Shown piece after piece: positions 9,690 to 15,417 of a DNA stretch of 19,121 nucleotides (position 1 is the first letter of the stretch; every line of letters starts with the position of its first letter). The stretch comes from an uncultured Ignavibacteriota bacterium. Lineage in GTDB: Bacteria; Bacteroidota; Ignavibacteria; Tepidaquicellales; Tepidaquicellaceae. The notes beneath the pieces were generated by a model that saw only the letters and a list, made by a program, of their open reading frames with translations, did not search any database and was not told where the DNA came from. The stretch covers positions 1-19,121 of the forward strand of contig CAIUQV010000671.1 of assembly GCA_903901375.1 (NCBI GenBank), read 5' to 3'. Made by a program: the position numbers and the translations under genes.

Positions 9690-9733
9690 TTGGTCTGTCC
9701 TTGGTCTATCCTTGGTCTGTCCTTGGTCTCTGA
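9690..9733. repeat. 11-bp tandem repeat, three full copies plus a partial
   Basis: TTGGTCTGTCC, TTGGTCTATCC and TTGGTCTGTCC run head to tail at 9690-9700, 9701-9711 and 9712-9722, followed by a fourth unit starting TTGGTCTC. The rest of the 9551-9776 intergenic region has no gene. It holds this repeat, a 7-bp hairpin (9749-9766) and a third TGTCAGT at 9666-9672. The spacing of about one helical turn would suit a protein-binding array upstream of the aminopeptidase gene, but a slippage product is equally possible. Confidence 0.8.
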
Positions 9734-9748
9734 TATGTCTGCCGTTTT

Positions 9749-9766
9749 ACTGACAAAAATGTCAGT
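9749..9766. repeat. Short inverted repeat ACTGACA-N4-TGTCAGT
   Basis: A perfect 7-bp stem (9749-9755 with 9760-9766) closes a four-A loop, 10 bp after the thiN stop. No T-run follows on either strand, so it is not a convincing intrinsic terminator. The arm TGTCAGT occurs again at 9666-9672, which hints at an operator or recurring motif. Confidence 0.5.
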
Positions 9767-9776
9767 ATTTAGCGGA

Positions 9777-10409
9777 TTATATCCCCTTAAAGAGAAGTAA
9801 ATGTCCGGATTTGAAAGATATGCTTACCCTTTTTGCAGATGTTTTGTTCAGTGTTCCTTCCCTCGTACCAAACTCAAGACTCTCGTTTTTCAGCAAGTAC
9901 TTTAATCCTTTAGTAGTTATGCCTTTAGCCACCGGCATTGCCATCAGCGAAACTACTTTCCCCGGAACAGTTGCAAAACTATCCTTGTTCTTTATATAAT
10001 AAATCTCATAATCCTTATCGATTATTTTAATATTAAGAATCCTGTAATAACGCTTCAGTATACTGAAATTATTAAGCGTATGGTCGGGACGACTGCTCAC
10101 ACCTCCGAATATAATTACGTCGTTTAGTTTTCGCTCAATAATATACAAAAGGGATTTTTCAAAATCAGTCGTAACCTGCTCAGAAATCTTCCTTACTTCA
10201 ACGCCTTTCCTCCTGAAGTAATTTAAACTGACTTTATTAATGGAATCAAGGTCTCCCAGAATTATATCAGGCACAATACTGGTTTTAATAAGTTCATTCG
10301 CACCGCCGTCCGCACAGATGATATAATCACCTTTCCTTAAATACTTTTTAACAGTATTAATAGAAGGTAAATCGCCGTTTAAGAATAAGATAGTTTTTGG
10401 ATTAGTCAT
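9777..10409 (-). CDS. thiN: Thiamine pyrophosphokinase
   Basis: 210 residues, normal length for the family. It transfers pyrophosphate from ATP to thiamine, giving the cofactor thiamine diphosphate in the cytosol. Family motifs in order: ADGGAN (33-38), GDLDS (52-56), TTDFEKSL (80-87), and FGGVSSRPDHTLNN (101-114), which corresponds to the usual G-x-x-GGRxDH block with SS in place of GG. A C-terminal all-beta half with GTREGTLNK (about 181-189) matches the thiamine-binding domain. Its ATG overlaps the stop of the HEPN gene by four bases (ATGA), so translation is probably coupled to the toxin-antitoxin genes upstream. No TPP riboswitch is evident before it. Confidence 0.93.
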   Translation of the reverse strand: MTNPKTILFLNGDLPSINTVKKYLRKGDYIICADGGANELIKTSIVPDIILGDLDSINKVSLNYFRRKGVEVRKISEQVTTDFEKSLLYIIERKLNDVIIFGGVSSRPDHTLNNFSILKRYYRILNIKIIDKDYEIYYIKNKDSFATVPGKVVSLMAMPVAKGITTKGLKYLLKNESLEFGTREGTLNKTSAKRVSISFKSGHLLLFKGI

Positions 10410-10810
10410 ACTACGGAGTAATGCTCCTTCAGGTATTTCTCAACTTCTTCAATAAATAATTTTGCATTTTCGATTTGCTTTAATGTGTCATCCTTTGAAG
10501 CAACATAAAAGTCATTATAATCACTTTCAACCCTTACTTTTTCTGCATTAATAAGAATTTTTGAGAATGAAGAATCAAATTTATTGGATTTAACATAATT
10601 AAGCTGAAAGTAAGCTATAATTCCGGTATGTTTTTTTGAGTCAAATTTATCGAAAGCAAGCAAAGCTCTGACTGCATGAAATATAGAATAATAAGAGCGG
10701 TTTAGTGACTGGGAATAAAAGTTACTTTCAAAATTTGCTTTTGCAACTTCAAGATCCTTTTTAGATTTTTCTAATCTGTATTTTGAAAGTGTTATAATTG
10801 TTTCATCCAT
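10406..10810 (-). CDS. HEPN domain protein (UPF0332-like), putative toxin of a MNT-HEPN pair
   Basis: 134 residues, mostly helical. It matches the HEPN/UPF0332 pattern: NRSYYSIFHAVRALL (37-51), giving the R-x6-H element (Arg38, His45), then KKHTGIIAYF (59-68) and VRVESDYNDFY (92-102) with the conserved R-x-E-x-D-Y. HEPN proteins paired with MNT nucleotidyltransferases are often RNases whose activity is blocked by the partner, in some systems by AMP transfer. It overlaps the MNT gene by 8 bp and the thiN gene by 4 bp. The classical HepT RX4HXY motif is not present in that exact form, so whether it is an active RNase is uncertain. Confidence 0.85.
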   Translation of the reverse strand: MDETIITLSKYRLEKSKKDLEVAKANFESNFYSQSLNRSYYSIFHAVRALLAFDKFDSKKHTGIIAYFQLNYVKSNKFDSSFSKILINAEKVRVESDYNDFYVASKDDTLKQIENAKLFIEEVEKYLKEHYSVV

Positions 10811-11135
10811 AAACCACAGTACCCTCTTTAACTATATTGTTGTAAAATGGTAATGCGTCAGAATATTTTGTAAACTGATTGGAATTAATTATTACGAATG
10901 AGAAAAGAACATTATATTTATCAAGATATTTATATGACAAATCAACAATAAGTTTATTATACTTCTTTATTTCATCGTCATTTAAACTTGTAAGTATTAA
11001 ATAATCTACATCTGATTCTTCAGATTCATCACCTCTTGCATATGACCCATAAAGGATTATTTTGTTCAGATTTGATTTAAATATACTTTTGAGGTCTGCT
11101 GTCACAGAATTGTTTATGTCGACATCTATTTTCAT
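10803..11135 (-). CDS. MNT-type minimal nucleotidyltransferase, putative antitoxin
   Basis: 110 residues from the ATG at 11135. The frame stays open further upstream, but those codons run through the tRNA gene, so that start is rejected. The nucleotidyltransferase motif GS-x10-DxD is exact: GSYARGDESEESDVD (30-44), with Asp42 and Asp44 as expected metal ligands. The third carboxylate usual in polymerase-beta-like enzymes is not obvious near LFSFVII (about 88-94). MNT proteins of this size pair with HEPN proteins as antitoxins, acting by binding and, in studied cases, by AMPylating the toxin. The gene begins only 13 nt after the tRNA-Ala 3' end with no Shine-Dalgarno site, so it is probably on the same primary transcript. 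Confidence 0.87.
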   Translation of the reverse strand: MKIDVDINNSVTADLKSIFKSNLNKIILYGSYARGDESEESDVDYLILTSLNDDEIKKYNKLIVDLSYKYLDKYNVLFSFVIINSNQFTKYSDALPFYNNIVKEGTVVYG

Positions 11136-11148
11136 AGCCAGTATTTTG

Positions 11149-11221
11149 TGGAGATTAGGGGAGTCGAACCCCTGGCCTTTTGAATGCCATTCAAACGCTC
11201 TACCAGCTGAGCTAAATCCCC
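11149..11221 (-). tRNA. tRNA-Ala (anticodon GGC)
   Basis: On the minus strand a full cloverleaf is visible. The acceptor GGGGATT pairs with AATCTCC, including G3-U70, the alanine identity pair. The D arm is TAGCTCAGCTGGTAGAGC, the anticodon stem TTTGA/TCAAA closes loop ATGGCAT (anticodon GGC), and the T arm contains GGTTCGACTCC. The discriminator base is A and the 3' CCA is not encoded. It is 73 nt long, and the MNT gene begins 13 nt downstream. Confidence 0.96.
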
Positions 11222-11230
11222 TGGTGAATA

Positions 11231-11261
11231 CAAAAATAGTTTTTTGCCGATGCAAAGACAA
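11231..11261 (-). promoter_or_regulatory. Candidate promoter for tRNA-Ala and the MNT-HEPN-thiN genes
   Basis: On the minus strand TTG (11261-11259), a 20-bp spacer and TATTTTTG (11238-11231) match the Bacteroidota consensus TTG-N17-23-TAnnTTTG. The TAnnTTTG box ends 10 bp before the mature tRNA 5' end, the expected position for a short-leader tRNA transcript. No other promoter is seen before the MNT gene. Confidence 0.55.
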
Positions 11262-11324
11262 GGAAGTTAGTCTGATTATTTGAACTTCTTATACATTCTT
11301 AAGTGTTATCTATTGTAATATTAG

Positions 11325-11332
11325 TATTTTTG
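11325..11332 (+). promoter_or_regulatory. Possible TAnnTTTG promoter box upstream of scoA
   Basis: TATTTTTG lies 29 bp before the scoA ATG and matches TAnnTTTG. No TTG or TTTG lies 17-23 bp upstream, so only half of the consensus is present in very AT-rich DNA. Confidence 0.25.
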
Positions 11333-11361
11333 ATTTAAATTACTGCAAATTAATTAATAAA

Positions 11362-12054
11362 ATGAATAAAACCGTAAAAAACGCTAAAGAGGCTATTGAA
11401 GGTTTAAAGGATAATATGACCGTTATGTTCGGTGGTTTCGGACTCTGCGGCATTCCTGAAAACACGATTCTTGAATTATCAAAGACGAAGATTAAAGGAC
11501 TCGTTTGCATTTCCAATAACTGCGGTGTGGATGACTTCGGACTTGGTCTGATGCTGAACAATCATCAGATAAGAAAGATGGTTTCTTCATACGTAGGTGA
11601 AAATGCCGAGTTTGAAAGACAGATGCTTAGCGGAGAACTTGAAGTGGAGCTTCTTCCGCAGGGTTCTCTTGCCGAAAAAATCCGTGCAGGCGGTGCCGGC
11701 ATCCCTGCATTCTACGTTCCTGCAGGTTATGGAACTGAAGTCGGCGCTGGCAAAGAATCGCGTGAATTCAACGGAAAGATGCACTTGCTCGAACACGCAT
11801 TAACAGCTGACTTTGCTGTAGTAAAAGCCTGGAAAGGCGACACTGCAGGAAACCTTATTTATAAATATACTGCCAATAACTTCAATAATATGATGGCTAT
11901 GGCAGGAAAGATTACTATCGCCGAAGTGGAAGAACTCGTTCCTGTCGGCGAACTCGACCCTAACTTCATTCACACTCCGGGAATATTCGTTCAGAGAATT
12001 TTCCAGGGCGAGAATTACATTAAACGAATTGAGCAATTAACCTTATCAAAATAA
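11362..12054 (+). CDS. scoA: Succinyl-CoA:3-ketoacid CoA-transferase subunit A
   Basis: 230 residues, the usual length for the alpha subunit of 3-oxoacid CoA-transferases. The glycine-rich CoA-binding region GGFGLCGIPEN (24-34) and the conserved stretches SNNCGVDDFGLG, YVGENAEFERQ, LPQGSLAEKIRAGGAGIPAF and EHALTADFAVVKAWKGD are all present. With subunit B it moves CoA between succinyl-CoA and acetoacetate (or another 3-oxoacid) by a ping-pong mechanism in the cytosol. The B gene follows after 3 bp. The segments VPVGELDPNFIHTPGIFVQR and AGYGTEVGAG favour the SCOT type over glutaconate or propionate CoA-transferases. Confidence 0.93.
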   Translation: MNKTVKNAKEAIEGLKDNMTVMFGGFGLCGIPENTILELSKTKIKGLVCISNNCGVDDFGLGLMLNNHQIRKMVSSYVGENAEFERQMLSGELEVELLPQGSLAEKIRAGGAGIPAFYVPAGYGTEVGAGKESREFNGKMHLLEHALTADFAVVKAWKGDTAGNLIYKYTANNFNNMMAMAGKITIAEVEELVPVGELDPNFIHTPGIFVQRIFQGENYIKRIEQLTLSK

Positions 12055-12057
12055 ATT

Positions 12058-12714
12058 ATGGCATTAGATAAAAATCAGATTGCAATGAGAATTGCACGTG
12101 AGATAAAAGACGGTAACTACGTTAACCTTGGAATCGGCATTCCTACATTAGTCGCGAATTTTATTCCCGAAGGTATTGAAGTTACTCTGCAGTCGGAAAA
12201 CGGAATGCTCGGAATGGGTCCCTTCCCTACTTTGGAAACTGTCGATGCCGACCTGATAAACGCCGGTAAGCAGACTATCACTTACCTGCCGGGTGCATCG
12301 TTCTTCGATTCCGCTACAAGCTTTGCGATGATTCGCGGCGGACACGTTGATGTTACAATCCTCGGTGCCTTCGAAGTTTCAGAAAAAGGTGACATTGCAA
12401 GCTGGAAAGTACCGGGCAAATTAATCAAAGGTATGGGCGGAGCAATGGACCTTGTTGCTTCTGCAAAGAATATTATCGTCGCAATGCAGCATACAAACAA
12501 AGAAGGACAATCTAAATTACTTAAAGAATGTACTTTACCGCTGACAGGAGTTGGATGTGTTAAACGAATCGTATCCGACCTTGCAGTGCTCGACGTTACT
12601 GACAAAGGTTTCAAACTTCTCGAAAGAGCTCCCGGAGTTTCTGTCGAGCAGATTCAGAAAGCAACTGAAGGTACTTTAATAGTGGAAGGCGATATACCTG
12701 AAATACAATTTTAA
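12058..12714 (+). CDS. scoB: Succinyl-CoA:3-ketoacid CoA-transferase subunit B
   Basis: 218 residues, normal beta-subunit length. The catalytic Glu47 lies in QSENGMLGMGPFP (45-57), the conserved SENG motif; this Glu forms the covalent CoA thioester. NLGIGIPTLVAN (23-34), FAMIRGGHVDVTILGAFEVS and KLIKGMGGAMDLV are also family-typical. It pairs with subunit A, whose gene ends 3 bp upstream; no Shine-Dalgarno site separates them, so translational coupling is likely. The HMGL-like gene starts 15 bp downstream. Confidence 0.94.
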   Translation: MALDKNQIAMRIAREIKDGNYVNLGIGIPTLVANFIPEGIEVTLQSENGMLGMGPFPTLETVDADLINAGKQTITYLPGASFFDSATSFAMIRGGHVDVTILGAFEVSEKGDIASWKVPGKLIKGMGGAMDLVASAKNIIVAMQHTNKEGQSKLLKECTLPLTGVGCVKRIVSDLAVLDVTDKGFKLLERAPGVSVEQIQKATEGTLIVEGDIPEIQF

Positions 12715-12729
12715 ACTAAAGAAGAAAGA

Positions 12730-13737
12730 ATGAATTATCCTAAAAAAGTAGTAATCGGCGACATAACCGTCAGAGACGGTTTTCAGCACGAAGAAATATA
12801 CATCCCGCTTGAGGCAAAGCTCTGGACTGCAGAGCAGTTGATACTCGCGGGCTTTAAACACGTAGAAGTTACAAACCTCGGCAACCCAACAGGAATGCCG
12901 CAGTTTAAGGATGCAGACGAACTTATGAAACGCCTCAGAAAAAGCAAGAAGATTGCTCACCTTATCGACAGCGTCTCACTCACCTGCGTTACAATCCGTG
13001 AGAAAGCTATCGAACGCGCAATCGAAAACAGGAAGAACGGATTTGGTCCCGACAGAATTCTCCTGATGGTTTCCACAAGCGAATCGCATCACAAAAAGAA
13101 TTCGGGACTCTCGCTCGACGATTACTGGAAGATGGCTGAAAAGTACATCAAGCAGGCACGCGATGCAGGAATCAAGGTGAACGGAACAGTCAGCACTATC
13201 TGGGGATGCCCGATTGAAGGACCGACTGATATGAAAAAAGCAGTTGAGTTTGCAAAACGCTGGTTCGATATCGGCGCAAGCGACGTAGAGCACGCAGACC
13301 ACGACGGCTCCGCATCACCCGACAGAATTTACAAATATTTCTCGATGATAATGGACGAGTTCACAAACCCGCAGAAGCACATTGTCCACCTGCACACAAC
13401 ACGCGGATGGGGAATGGCAAACGTACTCGCAGCACTTCAGGCAGGAATGACAAACTACGAAGCCACAATGGGCGGACTCGGCGGACAGCCTGCAAACTTC
13501 GTCAGCGGAGTACCCGTCAGCGGAACAGGCGATTATTATTATAAAGACTCCAGCATTGTCGGACTCGTATCTACCGAAGATATGGTAGTAATGATGGACG
13601 AAATGGGAATCGAAACAAACCTCGACGTAGACAAAGTTCTCGAAATCGGAAATATGGTAGAGCGCATTGTCGGAAAACGTCTCCGCTCGGAAAGCATAAA
13701 AACGGGACGCATACCGAAATCCCTCTCAGGCAGATAA
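12730..13737 (+). CDS. HMG-CoA-lyase-like (pyruvate carboxyltransferase family) enzyme lacking the usual catalytic Cys
   Basis: 335 residues, a TIM-barrel of the HMGL/DRE-TIM group. Arg15-Asp16 in VRDGFQHE and His220/His222 in IVHLHTTRGWG correspond to the catalytic Arg and the metal ligands. HVEVTNLGNP (44-53) is the next conserved strand. In true HMG-CoA lyases the loop reads GLGGCP with a catalytic Cys; here it reads GLGGQP (249-254), with Gln253 in that position. The gene is 15 bp after scoB, so it most likely supplies or uses an acyl-CoA linked to the CoA-transferase. HMG-CoA to acetoacetate plus acetyl-CoA would fit the context, but loss of the Cys makes another lyase or aldol substrate plausible. 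Codons end in C or G more often than in neighbouring genes. Confidence 0.87.
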   Translation: MNYPKKVVIGDITVRDGFQHEEIYIPLEAKLWTAEQLILAGFKHVEVTNLGNPTGMPQFKDADELMKRLRKSKKIAHLIDSVSLTCVTIREKAIERAIENRKNGFGPDRILLMVSTSESHHKKNSGLSLDDYWKMAEKYIKQARDAGIKVNGTVSTIWGCPIEGPTDMKKAVEFAKRWFDIGASDVEHADHDGSASPDRIYKYFSMIMDEFTNPQKHIVHLHTTRGWGMANVLAALQAGMTNYEATMGGLGGQPANFVSGVPVSGTGDYYYKDSSIVGLVSTEDMVVMMDEMGIETNLDVDKVLEIGNMVERIVGKRLRSESIKTGRIPKSLSGR

Positions 13738-13762
13738 TTTTAACAGTAAGAAAAACAACAAG

Positions 13763-13800
13763 AATGTACATCCTGTTCTTTCGGATGTACATTTTTTATT
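13763..13800 (+). terminator. Intrinsic terminator of the CoA-transferase operon
   Basis: A perfect 11-bp stem, AATGTACATCC (13763-13773) with GGATGTACATT (13783-13793), closes a 9-nt loop and runs directly into a T-rich tract. It lies 26 bp after the HMGL-like stop. Confidence 0.88.
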
Positions 13801-13865
13801 ATACTATCCTCACAGAACATTATTGACTATATTTCCGTATATTGAGTAAGAGGAAGGAGTAAATT

Positions 13866-14804
13866 ATGAAATACTTTTGTACACTTATAATCGCTGCTTT
13901 TATTGTTCTGACTTCATTCAACTGCAATGCTTTTGAGAAAGCACAAAAACATACATTCCCGTTTAAGCTGATTAACAACAAAGTACTCGTGCCTGTGAAC
14001 ATAGGAAATTCAAGAACTTTCGATTTAATCCTCGACAGCGGATTCGGATTCGACGGTATGATTCTCTTCAAAAGTGAACTTGCGGATTCGATTTCGCTGC
14101 ACAACAGGATAATAGTCCAGATTCCCGGTGCAGGCGATGGTCCCCCTTCGAACGGAATAATGTCCGACTCAATGACGTTCAGTTCAGGAAACTGCGAGTT
14201 TAAAAACCAGCGTGTGATTATTCTCCAGAATGAAATGTTTAAAGGCTCTAAAATGGACGGTGTGATTGGTTATTCTTACTTCGGCAGCCATAAGGTGGAA
14301 GTTGATTATGATAATAAAATAATCACTCTGCACGACTTTGAAGATACAATCGACGAAAAGGGTTGGGAAGTCATACCCCTCACTTTCGATGCAAACAATA
14401 AACCTCACCTTAACATTTATGTTCAGATAAAAGATGAAGAACCCGTACTTCTTGACGTTTACATAGATTATGCCGCAAGTCTGTCTCTTGAACTTACCGT
14501 CAGAGACGGAATGAAGTTCATACTTCCCGAAAAGTACGAGGCGGATTACGGAGGTTTCGGACTGAGCGGCGATATAAAAGGAAAGACTGCAAGAATATCA
14601 AAATACCAAATCGGCAAGTATGAATTCCGCGATGTGACGGCTACTTTCTTTGAGGGAAACTCGCGTTCGAAAGATAAATATGCAGACGGAGTGATTTCAA
14701 ACGATGCATTACGGAGATTTAATCTCGTCTTCGACTACCAGAACAGGAAACTCCTGCTGAAACCGAATGAATCTTTCTATGAACCGTTCGAAATTATAAG
14801 GTAA
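13866..14804 (+). CDS. Secreted two-lobed aspartyl-protease-like protein
   Basis: 312 residues. AAGGAG lies 6 bp before the ATG, and an N-terminal signal peptide probably ends near NCNA (19-22). Two lobes show the same pattern. Lobe 1 has LILDSGFGFD (54-63, Asp57-Ser-Gly) and DGVIGYSYFGSHKVEVDYDN (131-150). Lobe 2 has VYIDYAASLSLEL (198-210) and DGVISNDALRRFNLVFDYQN (274-293). This matches the bacterial clan AA aspartyl-protease family found in Bacteroidota. Lobe 1 keeps the D-S/T-G active-site triplet, whereas lobe 2 has D-Y-A, so normal two-lobe catalysis may be lost. Its flanking genes are a separate operon with a terminator and a ferredoxin, so context says little about the target. Confidence 0.8.
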   Translation: MKYFCTLIIAAFIVLTSFNCNAFEKAQKHTFPFKLINNKVLVPVNIGNSRTFDLILDSGFGFDGMILFKSELADSISLHNRIIVQIPGAGDGPPSNGIMSDSMTFSSGNCEFKNQRVIILQNEMFKGSKMDGVIGYSYFGSHKVEVDYDNKIITLHDFEDTIDEKGWEVIPLTFDANNKPHLNIYVQIKDEEPVLLDVYIDYAASLSLELTVRDGMKFILPEKYEADYGGFGLSGDIKGKTARISKYQIGKYEFRDVTATFFEGNSRSKDKYADGVISNDALRRFNLVFDYQNRKLLLKPNESFYEPFEIIR

Positions 14805-14853
14805 AATTGATATTCTACCGAATAATTGAATTTAATTTTAATAATATTTCTGT

Positions 14854-14861
14854 TAAATTTG
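14854..14861 (+). promoter_or_regulatory. Possible TAnnTTTG promoter box for the ferredoxin gene
   Basis: TAAATTTG matches TAnnTTTG and sits 39 bp before the TTG start. The nearest upstream TTG is 25 bp away, slightly beyond the usual spacing. This is a weak call in AT-rich DNA. Confidence 0.35.
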
Positions 14862-14900
14862 TACATCTAACACATTAAATTTAAAACAAGGAGTAAAACT

Positions 14901-15200
14901 TTGGCAGTAAAGATAACTGAAGAATGTATTGCTTGCGGCGCATGCGAAGCAGAATGCCCAAACGAAGCAATTTATGAAGCCGGAAAAGACTGGGTTATTG
15001 GCGGCGAGACAAAAGCAGCAATCACAGACGAACATACATACATCGTTCCGGACAAATGTACTGAATGCGTAGGTTTCCACGATGAACCGCAGTGTATTCC
15101 TGCATGTCCAACAGAGGCAATTATAGTTGACCCTGACCATGTAGAGACAAAAGAGCAGTTAATGGCAAAGAAAGATCATTTAGATTCAGTCGGAAGATAA
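14901..15200 (+). CDS. 2[4Fe-4S] ferredoxin, Allochromatium (Alvin) type
   Basis: 99 residues from a TTG start chosen because AAGGAG (14888-14893) lies 7 nt before it and the protein then begins AVKITEECIACGAC. Cluster 1: Cys9, Cys12, Cys15 and Cys19 (CxxCxxCxxxCP). Cluster 2: Cys53, Cys56, Cys65 and Cys69, with eight residues between the second and third Cys, the insertion typical of the low-potential Alvin-type ferredoxins. A charged C-terminal tail (about residues 80-99) follows. It is a soluble one-electron carrier; the partner cannot be read from context. The last 19 codons including the stop are repeated in slightly diverged form at 16760-16816. Confidence 0.95.
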   Translation: MAVKITEECIACGACEAECPNEAIYEAGKDWVIGGETKAAITDEHTYIVPDKCTECVGFHDEPQCIPACPTEAIIVDPDHVETKEQLMAKKDHLDSVGR

Positions 15201-15208
15201 TTTTATCA
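15144..15208 (+). repeat. Left copy of a 65-bp direct repeat covering the ferredoxin 3' end
   Basis: Positions 15144-15208 match 16760-16824 at a constant offset of 1616 bp. The match covers the last 18 ferredoxin codons, the stop codon and the next eight bases. The only differences are three third-codon-position changes (one GAT/GAA, two synonymous). Similarity ends abruptly at 15143/16759, exactly after the lipoprotein stop region in the right copy. Both copies are followed by related but different terminator hairpins. Confidence 0.9.
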
Positions 15209-15222
15209 GGTATTAAAAGAAG

Positions 15223-15252
15223 CCCTTTCATCGCAAGATGAAAGGGTTTTTT
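15223..15252 (+). terminator. Intrinsic terminator of the ferredoxin gene
   Basis: CCCTTTCATC (15223-15232), loop GCAA and GATGAAAGGG (15237-15246) form a perfect 10-bp stem followed by six T. It lies 22 bp after the ferredoxin stop. Confidence 0.93.
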
Positions 15253-15417
15253 GTTATGTAATACCTTTTTGTTATAATGCCACTGTAAAGTAATGACAGC
15301 ACTGTTTTTCCTGCTCAAAGACCAAGGAATATGATTATTATGACAGCGCTTATGCCATAATTAATTCAATTGAAAGAACGGAACAAAAGAAGTAAGTTAA
15401 TTCAAATAATAATCACG

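Noticed and set aside
9749..9766. Intrinsic terminator after thiN
   Set aside because: The stem is only 7 bp, A/T-rich in the middle, and no T-run follows on the minus strand.
11136..11261. Upstream extension of the MNT reading frame to a start at 11261
   Set aside because: The added 42 codons run through the tRNA-Ala gene; the ATG at 11135 gives a normal MNT length.
11340..13302. Several 65-110-codon minus-strand frames under the CoA-transferase operon
   Set aside because: They are antisense to three strongly supported genes, with no motifs or ribosome sites.
15370..15417. TTG start for the lipoprotein
   Set aside because: It would put 16 polar residues before the signal peptide; the ATG at 15418 gives a normal basic-hydrophobic-Cys start.
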